Positions 1 to 7,712 of a stretch of 21,545 nucleotides of DNA are shown piece by piece; the first letter of the stretch is position 1; each line of letters opens with the position of its first letter. Position numbers and translations under genes: made by a program. The notes beneath the pieces were generated by a model, which saw only the letters and a program-made list of their open reading frames with translations, was not told the DNA's origin and searched no databases. Source of the DNA: an uncultured Peptococcaceae bacterium (lineage in GTDB: Bacteria; Bacillota; Dehalobacteriia; UBA4068; UBA4997); the NCBI GenBank assembly GCA_947626615.1, contig CANQSW010000009.1:1-21545 (forward strand). Direction: 5' to 3'.

Positions 1-31
1 CAGTCGGGGCATATGGTAGGGCGGCAGCTCC

Positions 32-1276
32 ATGACGAAGGGAGAAGGCTCGCCGGCGAATCGCTTCGTCTTTTTTAGGATAATGCCGGAGCAGACGATG
101 GCGGCGATCCCTGCGATCAAAGGCTTTTATGAGGATAAGCAGGAGCAGGATTTCTGCTCCGTGCTGCAAGACGGCAGCGTTCCGCCTGGCTACAAACGGG
201 CGAAGCTGGGCAGCTTCTGCGCGCTTGAGGGCGATACCGTCCGCTATTGGAGCGCCAGAACGGGCGGCCGCACGCGGATACAGCGCAATATCAACAGGGG
301 CGAGGATTCCGAACCCTTCCGCACGCGGCATATAGAGGCCGGGCAGGATTTTGTCGGCTGCATCACGTTGTCCGAGCCGGGGCTTGCCGCCGCTATCTCC
401 AATGTGTTGCGCGGTTCGGTCTGGCTGGGCGCCGATCGTTACGAGGGCTATGGCAAATGCACGGTGACCTCTCTTGCTGCCGTGGCCGCGCCGGCTTATC
501 AGACCGCCTATGGTTATCATGATCGAGCCGAGGTGGGGCGCGAACTGTATTTGCTGGCCGTATCGCCTCTGACCATGCTGAACGAAAAAGGCGAGCCCTG
601 CGGTATCGATCTGGCGGCTCTGGCCGGGCTGCTGGGCGTCGGCGCGGTAGAGCTCCCATTTTGCAGCACTTCTGTGGCGGTCTACGGTTCTTATAACCGC
701 ACCTGGCAGTGCCGCGAGGCCGCCCTGCCTTTCTATGACCGCGGCAGTATCTTCCGGCTGCAATGCAGCGAGCCGCCCGCGCTGGAAAATTTGCGGGCCT
801 TGGAGCGCGCCGGTTTGGGTATCCGCACCGCCGAGGGCTTCGGCGACGTTTTGTTCCTGCGGCCGGAGCTTTTTACGGCGATACGCCGCAAGGCGGCGGC
901 AGAGCGCGCTTTGCCCCAGGCGGCGGCGCGGGCGGCGCAGCGCCGGCGGGAAAGATACGCATGGATCATGCGGCAGGCCGAAGAACTCAAGCGCGGCGGC
1001 AACGCCTTAAGCCTCAGCCAGCTCGGCACGATACAGACTGAGTGCGAAAAAGCCCTGCGCCGGGGCGGCGACACCGCTCAACTCTACGCTTTTTTGAATA
1101 AAAACCTGAACGAGCGCGGCTCGCGGCACGGCGAACGCTTTAAGCACATCGATAAATTTATCCGCGGCGTAATGGAGCAGCAGCGGTCTGCGGACGGCGT
1201 GCCGGGTTCTTATACCGATACGGAACGGTTGGCTCTGCTCTGTCAGTTGTTTGATTATAGCCGCAAGGGAGAGTGA
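32..1276 (+). CDS. csx10: Csx10-like Cas5-group RAMP protein of a type III-D CRISPR effector, with helical C-terminal extension (5' end uncertain)
   Basis: This is a structural subunit of a type III-D crRNA-guided RNA-targeting complex; Csx10 is the Cas5-group subunit that holds the crRNA 5' handle. The glycine-rich motif GLGIRTAEGFGDVLF (about residues 266-280) is the C-terminal RAMP signature. Earlier segments (a repeat-rich RTRIQRNI stretch and HIEAGQDFVG) match the general Csx10 layout. Residues about 290-414 are charged and helical, including LSLSQLGTIQ, as in Csx10 tails or a fused Cas11-like domain. The usual N-terminal RAMP strand and PGSxLRG motif are missing. The ATG at 32 has a poor Shine-Dalgarno and a stop lies just upstream in the same frame (17-19), while frame 1 is open from base 1 to 75. 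The true start is therefore probably outside the window, joined through a frame change (see findings). The gene overlaps the next one by 4 bp. Family assignment is good; the start is weak. Confidence 0.72.
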   Translation: MTKGEGSPANRFVFFRIMPEQTMAAIPAIKGFYEDKQEQDFCSVLQDGSVPPGYKRAKLGSFCALEGDTVRYWSARTGGRTRIQRNINRGEDSEPFRTRHIEAGQDFVGCITLSEPGLAAAISNVLRGSVWLGADRYEGYGKCTVTSLAAVAAPAYQTAYGYHDRAEVGRELYLLAVSPLTMLNEKGEPCGIDLAALAGLLGVGAVELPFCSTSVAVYGSYNRTWQCREAALPFYDRGSIFRLQCSEPPALENLRALERAGLGIRTAEGFGDVLFLRPELFTAIRRKAAAERALPQAAARAAQRRRERYAWIMRQAEELKRGGNALSLSQLGTIQTECEKALRRGGDTAQLYAFLNKNLNERGSRHGERFKHIDKFIRGVMEQQRSADGVPGSYTDTERLALLCQLFDYSRKGE

Positions 1277-2547
1277 GCGTTATTATGGCGGCAGTATTTA
1301 CTTACGCGGCTGTTTATCATATAACGGCCGCCTGCCTTGCGCCTCTGCGGGTCGGCGGGAGCGACGGCGACACGGAAAAGGTCCTTTGCGATGCTGCCGG
1401 CCGTCCCTTTTTGCCGGGGACTTCCCTGGCCGGAGCTCTGCGCGCCTGGCTGGAGCAAAACGCTCCGGCCAAAACTATGGCGTTGTTTGGCGGCGAAGAA
1501 TCCCGCCTGAAGAAAGCGGGCCATTTGATCGTCTCGGACGCTTTTTTTGCCGGCGACGCGCCGCTCGAGCTGCGGCCGCGCCTGCGGATAGACCCCCGCA
1601 CCGGTACGGCGGCTGCCGGCGCAAAATTCGACCTGGCGCATATCGGCAAGGGCGCGGAATTATCGTTTATGCTCACTTGGCTGGGCGATAAAGAGGATAT
1701 CGACGAGCTGGCCGTCGTGGAGGATATGCTGGCGGCGCTGCATACCGGCGATATCGTGCTGGGCGCGCACAAGACTAACGGCTTTGGCCGCGTCGCCTTG
1801 GAAGTGACCAGGCAGACCTTTGATATGTTCGACCCCGCCGACCGGCAGAAATGGTTGTCCGACCAGTATCAGGGCGAACGGCTGACTTTGCCGGAAGACC
1901 GGCCCGGCAATATGGTCAAGTTCACTCTGACGGGCCGGGCCGACGACCTGCTGGTGCGCTCCGGCAAGACGATGGAGGTCGAAAAAAAATCATATACCGT
2001 GAATATCACGGAAAAAGGCGTGCCCGTTATCCCGGCGACTTCGCTGCGGGGCGCCGTGCGCGCGCAGGCGAGCCGTATCGTGCGGGCGGCCGGTATAGAC
2101 CCGGCGGCGATAGACGAGCTTTTCGGCTGCGCCGCAGACGGCGGCCGGCCGGGCCGCGTCCGCTTTGAAGACGCCGTTTTGACTAAGGCCCAAAAGAAAA
2201 TGATAACGCGTATCCGTATCGATAAATTTACCGGCGGCGTTATGCGCCGCGCGCTGATCAACGAAGAACCCATAAGCTCGCCGCTCACGCTGCGGTTGCA
2301 GGCGCCGAACGAACCTCTGGCCTGCGCCCTGCTGCTTTACGCTTTGCGCGACCTTGGCCTGGGGCTGTATTCTCTGGGCGGCGAGAGCGCCGTGGGGCGC
2401 GGCTACGTCAAGGTGGACGAGATAAAGGCCGCTGCGCCGGACGGCCGCGTTATGCGGCTGCGTTTTGCCGGTGACGCCATTACGTTGGACGACCCGGATA
2501 ACTTGGCCGACGAATGGCTGAAAGCCTGGGGGAGGGAGCAAGCATGA
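1273..2547 (+). CDS. Double Cas7 fusion (two Csm3-like RAMP domains), type III-D effector backbone
   Basis: This 424-residue protein carries two tandem Cas7/Csm3-like domains. Domain 1 has RPFLPGTSLAGALRAWL at about residues 44-60. Domain 2 has VPVIPATSLRGAVRA at about residues 250-264, and a glycine-rich GGESAVGRGYVKV near the C-terminus. Cas7 subunits form the crRNA-binding filament and cut target RNA using an Asp in the loop before the PGSSLxG motif. In domain 1, D31 and D33 in GGSDGD are in the right place. In domain 2 the matching loop (RSGKTMEVEKK) has no obvious Asp, so it may be non-cleaving. The GTG start at 1273 overlaps the csx10 stop (GTGA) and has AAGGGAGA upstream; an in-frame ATG at 1285 is the alternative. 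The arrangement matches the Cas7-2x subunit of III-Dv complexes. It could instead be called two csm3 genes fused in place. Confidence 0.85.
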   Translation: MSVIMAAVFTYAAVYHITAACLAPLRVGGSDGDTEKVLCDAAGRPFLPGTSLAGALRAWLEQNAPAKTMALFGGEESRLKKAGHLIVSDAFFAGDAPLELRPRLRIDPRTGTAAAGAKFDLAHIGKGAELSFMLTWLGDKEDIDELAVVEDMLAALHTGDIVLGAHKTNGFGRVALEVTRQTFDMFDPADRQKWLSDQYQGERLTLPEDRPGNMVKFTLTGRADDLLVRSGKTMEVEKKSYTVNITEKGVPVIPATSLRGAVRAQASRIVRAAGIDPAAIDELFGCAADGGRPGRVRFEDAVLTKAQKKMITRIRIDKFTGGVMRRALINEEPISSPLTLRLQAPNEPLACALLLYALRDLGLGLYSLGGESAVGRGYVKVDEIKAAAPDGRVMRLRFAGDAITLDDPDNLADEWLKAWGREQA

Positions 2548-2903
2548 TAGTGGAAAAATTATCAGTTGAGGCGGCCTGCCGGCGCGGCGGCGAGCTGCAA
2601 TGGCTCTGGCTGCGTTCTCTCAGCGAGGTATATCTGGGCGAAATGCGTCGGGATATCGCTCTGGACGAATTGATCGAGGTGCGTTTTTTCAACGCAAACG
2701 AGGAGATACGGCTGTTTCGCAGCGGCGGCGAGCTTAAGGCGTGCGCGCTGCGGCCGGAGCCCGGCGACGAAGTTATAGAGAAGTCCATGCCTATCAGCAA
2801 CCCAAAATTCGGCAAAAGTATCAGCGTTTGTCAGCAGCTGGCGGCGGACGATGACGGCCAGACGGCGGTCGTCGCCACGCGCCTGGCCGGCTGGGAGGGA
2901 TAG
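2544..2903 (+). CDS. csx19: Small type III-D accessory protein, Csx19-like (TIGR03984-type)
   Basis: This 119-residue protein lies between two Cas7 genes. Its ATG at 2544 overlaps the stop of the upstream gene (ATGA), so translation is probably coupled. Csx19 is a short subunit found only with csx10 systems. Its role in the complex is not firmly known, although it is a component of the III-Dv effector. The assignment rests on size, position in the operon and a short strand-rich segment with EVRFFNANEEIRLFR (about residues 46-60), which resembles the family as I recall it. No catalytic motif or membrane segment is visible. The alternative is an unrelated small Cas protein. The start could be placed 30 bp upstream inside the previous gene, but the overlap start is preferred. 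Confidence 0.55.
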   Translation: MIVEKLSVEAACRRGGELQWLWLRSLSEVYLGEMRRDIALDELIEVRFFNANEEIRLFRSGGELKACALRPEPGDEVIEKSMPISNPKFGKSISVCQQLAADDDGQTAVVATRLAGWEG

Positions 2904-2907
2904 ACCG

Positions 2908-4737
2908 ATGAGTGCAGATTTTGACCACGCTAAAAATAATAACAAGCAGCATAAAGGCGGCCCAAATAAAGGCGGGAAAGACAGCTTCCCTGCCAGATCT
3001 CCGTATAATTTCGTGCCTTTTGCCGACGATATTTTGCTGCCAAAGCACGCGAAGCTCCCCGGGCATGATCGTCTGCACGAGGAGCTGCATACGGGCGAGA
3101 TACACGTGACCCTGCGGGCCGAAACGCCAGTCTTTGTTTCGGACGGCCATAAGCCGAATCCGCAATTTTTCCGCGGGCCGAACGGTCGTTTGGCGATCCC
3201 CGGCTCCACTATGCGGGGAGTGATCCGGGAGAATATGCAGATCCTTGGTTTTGGCTCGGTGCTGCTGGGCGAAGATATAGAAGATAAGCGTATTTTCTTC
3301 CGGCAGATCGCCTCGAAAGGAGCTGGGGTCAATAAGGACTTGATGGATTATTATAAAGAGGAGCTTGTTTGCAAGTCCTACCCGGCCCCCAAAGGAAAAC
3401 GTTATACGATACCGGAGAGAGTCAAGGCCGGCTATTTGGGCTGGAAGGGCGATAAGCTGTTTATACAGCCGGTCATCGGCGACAAATATATTCGGGTTCC
3501 GCGTCACAATGCGGCGCTGCGAAAAGCCGGTCTGGACAAGGGCGAAGCCGCGACCGTCAAGGTGAAATACACGCAGATAGGACAAGAGATCGTAGATATC
3601 CGGAAATGCTCTAAAAATGAGCAGGAGGACGGCGTTTTGCTTTACACCGGCCGGAGCATCGGCAAGGGCGACAGGGAAAACGCCAGATATCTTTTCCCGC
3701 GTATGGATATGCAGGCCAATCCCGTCGAGATATCGCAGGAAGACCGCCTCTCCTACGCGGAAGACTATGAAACCCGCGAAAACGTTCTGGGGGAGCAAAA
3801 GAAAAAATTCTGGCAGCTGCCGGAAAAAGGCGCCACAAAGCCCGTCTTTTATATCAAGCGTAACGGGCACGTTTATTTCGGCATGACGCTCTTTCTGCGC
3901 ATAGGTTATAAGCACCGCCTGGCGGAGGGCCTGCCCGAAAAGCACAGAGAGCAGATCGAGCAGAAAAACATACCGCTGGATTACGTACATGCCATGCTTG
4001 GCTTTGCCGAGAAAAAAAATGCTTTTCGTTCCCGCGTTACCTTTGGCGATTTTGTGGCCGAGGGCGATCCGCGCGGCGACAGCGGCGGCCAAAAGGTCGT
4101 TTTGGGGCAGCCTAAACCCAGCTGGTATCCCGGTTATGTGGTCGACGGCAAGCATTATAACGAAGATGATTTTCGCCTGCGCGGCTATAAGCAATATTGG
4201 CTGAAACAACAGCCTGGGCCGTTTCCTGACGAGGTCAAGGATAACGTCGCCTCCACGCTGCGCCCGCTGCCTGCCGGCGCCAGATTCAAGGGCGTTATCC
4301 GCTTTAGAAATCTGCGTGACGACGAGCTGGGTCTGCTGCTTTGGGCCCTGCGTTTGGAAAAAGGCTGCTTCCAGAGCGTGGGCCAGGGCAAACCGTATGG
4401 CTTCGGCCGTATGCGCCTGAGCATAGACAGCCTGAAGGAAGCGGATATCAAGAAAATATATTCGACCACCGGCCTTTGCTCTGCGTTCGACGCGGCCGCG
4501 GCTAATGCGGTGGAGCGTTATATAAATATATACGACGCGCAGGCCGCTGCACAGTTGAGCGAGCAGCTGCCGCGTCCGGTCGCGTCGCTGCGGGATATCG
4601 ATTCGATCAAAGACTTTTTCTATATCCATTCGACGCTGCGCGCGGCGAATGACGTCGATTATATGAGCGTAGGCGCTTACAAAGACCTGACCAGGGCTTT
4701 GCCGACCATTCGGCAGGAGCGGCAAAAAGCTAAGTAA
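2908..4737 (+). CDS. Large Cas7-group RAMP protein with central insertion (TIGR03986-type, Cas7-insertion)
   Basis: This 609-residue protein is far longer than an ordinary Cas7 (about 220-350). A basic, Asn/Lys-rich N-terminus (NNNKQHKGG) precedes the RAMP core. The core begins with HTGEIHVTLRAETPVFVSDG and continues to RLAIPGSTMRGVIREN at about residues 93-108. It resumes at the C-terminus with GKPYGFGRMRLSI (about 494-506). Between them is a long region of several hundred residues, matching the Cas7-with-insertion subunit of III-D complexes. D79 in VSDGH is the best candidate for the target-RNA cleavage Asp, by position relative to the PGSTMRG motif. The start is ATG 2908, five bases after the csx19-like stop, with GGGAGGG upstream; an in-frame ATG at 2851 lies inside the preceding gene and is less likely. 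The gene acts as part of the effector filament. Confidence 0.82.
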   Translation: MSADFDHAKNNNKQHKGGPNKGGKDSFPARSPYNFVPFADDILLPKHAKLPGHDRLHEELHTGEIHVTLRAETPVFVSDGHKPNPQFFRGPNGRLAIPGSTMRGVIRENMQILGFGSVLLGEDIEDKRIFFRQIASKGAGVNKDLMDYYKEELVCKSYPAPKGKRYTIPERVKAGYLGWKGDKLFIQPVIGDKYIRVPRHNAALRKAGLDKGEAATVKVKYTQIGQEIVDIRKCSKNEQEDGVLLYTGRSIGKGDRENARYLFPRMDMQANPVEISQEDRLSYAEDYETRENVLGEQKKKFWQLPEKGATKPVFYIKRNGHVYFGMTLFLRIGYKHRLAEGLPEKHREQIEQKNIPLDYVHAMLGFAEKKNAFRSRVTFGDFVAEGDPRGDSGGQKVVLGQPKPSWYPGYVVDGKHYNEDDFRLRGYKQYWLKQQPGPFPDEVKDNVASTLRPLPAGARFKGVIRFRNLRDDELGLLLWALRLEKGCFQSVGQGKPYGFGRMRLSIDSLKEADIKKIYSTTGLCSAFDAAAANAVERYINIYDAQAAAQLSEQLPRPVASLRDIDSIKDFFYIHSTLRAANDVDYMSVGAYKDLTRALPTIRQERQKAK

Positions 4738-4823
4738 ACGCAGTTCGGTCTCGCCGCGCCAAACGCCGTATGGTTTCGGCCGCTGTTCGGCGTGATTTTT
4801 CGGGCATAACGCGAGGTGGTTTT

Positions 4824-7052
4824 ATGGCGAAAAAAATTATAATGTTCGTCAGCGATTATAAGGAAGGCGCTACTCGGGAAAATTATCTTTGCCCGGACGG
4901 CGAAACCTGGGTGGACGGCGCGCAGACTAACGAAGCGCCGGTCAAATATCTGCTGCGCGAAAATCCCGGTATCAGCGAGATCATCGGCATCGTTACCGAA
5001 GCGGCCGTCGATACCTGGGATTATTTGCAGGACGTGCTTGCGGAAAAAGACCCGCGGGAGAGCGATTTGGCGGAAGTCAGCCTTAACGACGTGACGAGCG
5101 ACCTTGGCATGTTTTACGCCGACGCCGGGGCCGAGCCGCTGCCGAAAAGGCGGCTGGCTGAATGTACGGCCTGGCTGGCCGCTTCTTACGCAGAAGCCGA
5201 GGAACAGCCGGAGCCGGCGGCAAGCGGCGGCCCGAGCTTTCGTAAAGTCGAATATGACGAAACAAAAGGCGAAGTGTTCAGAGATCTGATACCGAAGATC
5301 TTGGAGCGCGTGCAGGAGGGCGACGAGATATTTTGGGAGACCACCGGCGGGTTTCGCAACGCCACGATGTATTTGCTGCTGCTGAGCCGCATCTTATCCT
5401 ACTGTGGGATCGCGACCTCCGGGGCGGTATATTCTGTGCGCGACGCTAAAAATCACGGCAAAAACAACAAGATCGAAGACCTTTCCCAGCTGATCGGCCT
5501 GTTCGACCTCGTCGGCGGTATGCAGGAGCTGACCAATCAGGGCGACGTCCGCACGCTTATAAAGTATTATGACAGCCCCAACGCGCAGACCGAAATGCAG
5601 GAGGTCGTTTCCGCCATGGGCTCTCTGAACGATTCGATCACGTTGTGCCGTATCGGAGATCTTGAGCAAAAGATCGACGACTTCAACGCGGCTGTGGCCG
5701 CGGCGGAAGCGACGCCCGACCAGCTGCAGCGGCTGCTGCTGGGCAAGTTCAAGGCCGCTTATGGCGGCGATAAGCTGGATACGGAGCAGTACATCAGATG
5801 GTTTTTGAAAAACGATATGATACAGCAGGCGCTGACGGTATACACCGAGCATATCGTTCGGTATATAGTTGCCAAGGGCAATTTGTTCACGCTCGCCAAA
5901 ACCGGCAAAGATAAAAATCTGAAGGATAGTTACGCTACCAAATTCAACGAAGAGTTCCTTCAGGACGGCTTTTCGACCTATTGCTATAATATTCTGTACG
6001 CCCGTCTGGAAAAAGCCGTCAAAACCGGGCAATTTGAACCAAAGGCGGCAAAGATCGCGGGGTATCAGACGCCTAAAAAATTAAAGGCAGCCGTTGATAA
6101 TCTGCAGCTGCTCCTTGCAAATATGTTCGCGCCGGCGGCTTGGTACGACCCGGAAGAAAATTACGATCTGCCCGATTTTCTGGAACCGTTGGCCGCGCGG
6201 TTGCGGGCGGAAGGCGCTGTGGACGACGCGCCGGCGATATTGGCAAAGCTCGGCGGCGGCGCGATACCGGACGAAGAAGTCAAGCTGCTTTTCGGCGGGG
6301 CAGAGTGCGAGGCAGAAGCGGCGGAAAAACTCAAGGCGCATATAACGGGGCAAATATTGCCGTTGGCAAAAATGGCCGCCCAGCTGCGCGAGGCTCTGCC
6401 GCAGGAAGACGCAAAATATGCGCTGGCCCTGCATAACGTGTTTTGGCTTATGTGCGTTATGTTTGACGAGAAAGGCAATTATAAAGAAAATTGGCCGGAA
6501 GACCTGCCCAAAGGTAAAAAATATCTGAGCGAGATCAAGCTCCTGCTGACCGATAAAACGCCGACGCGGGCGGATATGGGCAGCCTGCGCACTATAAGCT
6601 CCCGCGTCGGTATGGGGAAGCTCTATTTGCAGCTGCTTTTTGACCCCCGCCTGAAGGGCGTGATCCGGCAAAGCCCCAAAGTAAGGCAGCAGGCGGAGCA
6701 GGCGGGTGAAAAATTGCCGAAAAATTATAAAGCGAGCGATAAAAGCCGCGTTTTGCTCGTCGAAAATCTACCGGCCGTTAAGGACTGGTTGTATAATAAA
6801 CAGCAAAACAACGTCAAGAGCTATCTGATCAACATAAACGACGACAAGCTCGACGTTTTCGCCGCTTTCTGTCTGGATTATATGTATATAAAAATGCTGC
6901 GCAACCTGACCAATCACGCCAACGACAGCGAGCAGGACAATCAGAAATTTTTGGTCGATTATCTGGCAAAATATGGTTACCCTGCCCCGGCGGAGATCAG
7001 CAAGGAAAAAATAAGAGATATAATGAACAGATCTTTAGACCGCCTCATGTAA
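4824..7052 (+). CDS. CARF-HEPN ribonuclease of the Csm6/Csx1/TM1812 group, unusually long
   Basis: This 742-residue protein is an ancillary effector. The family binds cyclic oligoadenylate made by Cas10 through its CARF domain and then cuts RNA with a HEPN domain. The N-terminal CARF (about 1-260) starts MAKKIIMFVSDY and carries TTGGFRNATMYLLLLSRIL (about 173-191), the ligand-pocket motif of TM1812-type CARFs. The C-terminal HEPN has the R-x4-H motif RNLTNH, R693 to H698. The middle section (about 260-640) is mostly helical and makes the protein much longer than typical Csm6 (about 430). The start is ATG 4824 with AGGTGG upstream; an earlier in-frame ATG at 4770 lacks a good ribosome site. 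The 86-bp gap before it is the largest gap between genes of this operon. Which oligoadenylate ring it senses cannot be read from the sequence. Confidence 0.86.
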   Translation: MAKKIIMFVSDYKEGATRENYLCPDGETWVDGAQTNEAPVKYLLRENPGISEIIGIVTEAAVDTWDYLQDVLAEKDPRESDLAEVSLNDVTSDLGMFYADAGAEPLPKRRLAECTAWLAASYAEAEEQPEPAASGGPSFRKVEYDETKGEVFRDLIPKILERVQEGDEIFWETTGGFRNATMYLLLLSRILSYCGIATSGAVYSVRDAKNHGKNNKIEDLSQLIGLFDLVGGMQELTNQGDVRTLIKYYDSPNAQTEMQEVVSAMGSLNDSITLCRIGDLEQKIDDFNAAVAAAEATPDQLQRLLLGKFKAAYGGDKLDTEQYIRWFLKNDMIQQALTVYTEHIVRYIVAKGNLFTLAKTGKDKNLKDSYATKFNEEFLQDGFSTYCYNILYARLEKAVKTGQFEPKAAKIAGYQTPKKLKAAVDNLQLLLANMFAPAAWYDPEENYDLPDFLEPLAARLRAEGAVDDAPAILAKLGGGAIPDEEVKLLFGGAECEAEAAEKLKAHITGQILPLAKMAAQLREALPQEDAKYALALHNVFWLMCVMFDEKGNYKENWPEDLPKGKKYLSEIKLLLTDKTPTRADMGSLRTISSRVGMGKLYLQLLFDPRLKGVIRQSPKVRQQAEQAGEKLPKNYKASDKSRVLLVENLPAVKDWLYNKQQNNVKSYLININDDKLDVFAAFCLDYMYIKMLRNLTNHANDSEQDNQKFLVDYLAKYGYPAPAEISKEKIRDIMNRSLDRLM

Positions 7053-7080
7053 ACAGGCAAAACAAAAAAGGAGGAGAAAA

Positions 7081-7701
7081 ATGAAGAAGTTTTTTAGCGT
7101 TATGCCTCTGCAGCGCCCGGATTTTTTGAAGAAGTTCGAATATTTGCCGACGGGCAACAGCGCGCTGTATATGGCGGAAGGCACCAGATTCCCGATACTT
7201 ACCGCTGTTAACGCCTACGTGGCCAGGGGCGAGGAATTCCGCTTTATCGTGGTGATGACGGAGAACGCTTTCTGCCGGGCTAATTGCGAGACCCTGAAAG
7301 AGGATCTGGCGGAGCTTTGCGCCAAAAAGGGCGTCGTCTGCCCGCGCGGCGTCGAAGTTGTGACCGTGCAGGAGGACGAGAGCGTTACCGCGCACGTGGC
7401 GACCTTCCAGCGGCTGATCGATTTTGCCGAGGACGACGACGAGATCTTCGCCTGCATGACTTTCGGCACGAAGCCGCTTTCCACCGCTCTTATCATGGCG
7501 GTGCAGTATGCTTATCGCATCAAGAAAAACGCCAGCATCTCGTGCGTCGTTTATGGCCAGATCACCCGCTCCGAGCAGGGAGAAAAAGCCCATATCTACG
7601 ATATGACGGCATTGATCCAGTTGGACGAGATCGTGCGCGTTTTGGCCGAGCAGGGCGTGGCCGATCCCAAACGTGTGATCGACGGCATTTTGGCGCTGTA
7701 A
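7081..7701 (+). CDS. Stand-alone CARF-domain protein, no effector domain seen
   Basis: This 206-residue protein has a Rossmann-like core only: alternating strands such as EFRFIVVMTENAF (about 51-63) and DDEIFACMTFGTKPLSTALIMAVQYAYRI (positions 7438-7524). The last segment resembles the ligand-pocket motif of TM1812-type CARF domains (D/N-x-TxGTKP). No HEPN R-x4-6-H, nuclease, helix-turn-helix or membrane segment follows. CARF-only proteins in type III loci are either ring nucleases that destroy cyclic oligoadenylate or ligand sensors acting through a partner. An excellent AAGGAGG site lies 5 bp or so upstream of the ATG. The gene ends 11 bp before the sigma-like gene, which suggests matched expression and possibly a physical partnership. 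The CARF call is by motif and context; the function is open. Confidence 0.68.
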   Translation: MKKFFSVMPLQRPDFLKKFEYLPTGNSALYMAEGTRFPILTAVNAYVARGEEFRFIVVMTENAFCRANCETLKEDLAELCAKKGVVCPRGVEVVTVQEDESVTAHVATFQRLIDFAEDDDEIFACMTFGTKPLSTALIMAVQYAYRIKKNASISCVVYGQITRSEQGEKAHIYDMTALIQLDEIVRVLAEQGVADPKRVIDGILAL

Positions 7702-7712
7702 AGGAGAGGGCC

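Noticed and set aside
2821..4725. A 634-codon minus-strand frame opposite the large Cas7 gene
   Set aside because: Its coding strand has the RAMP motifs and operon spacing. The reverse frame lacks any family signal and begins inside the opposite gene's end.
7284..7712. Upstream extension of the sigma-like frame through the CARF gene
   Set aside because: The frame is open by chance across the CARF gene. The ribosome site AAGGAG and ATG at 7713 give the natural start, and the extra part is Arg-rich shadow sequence.
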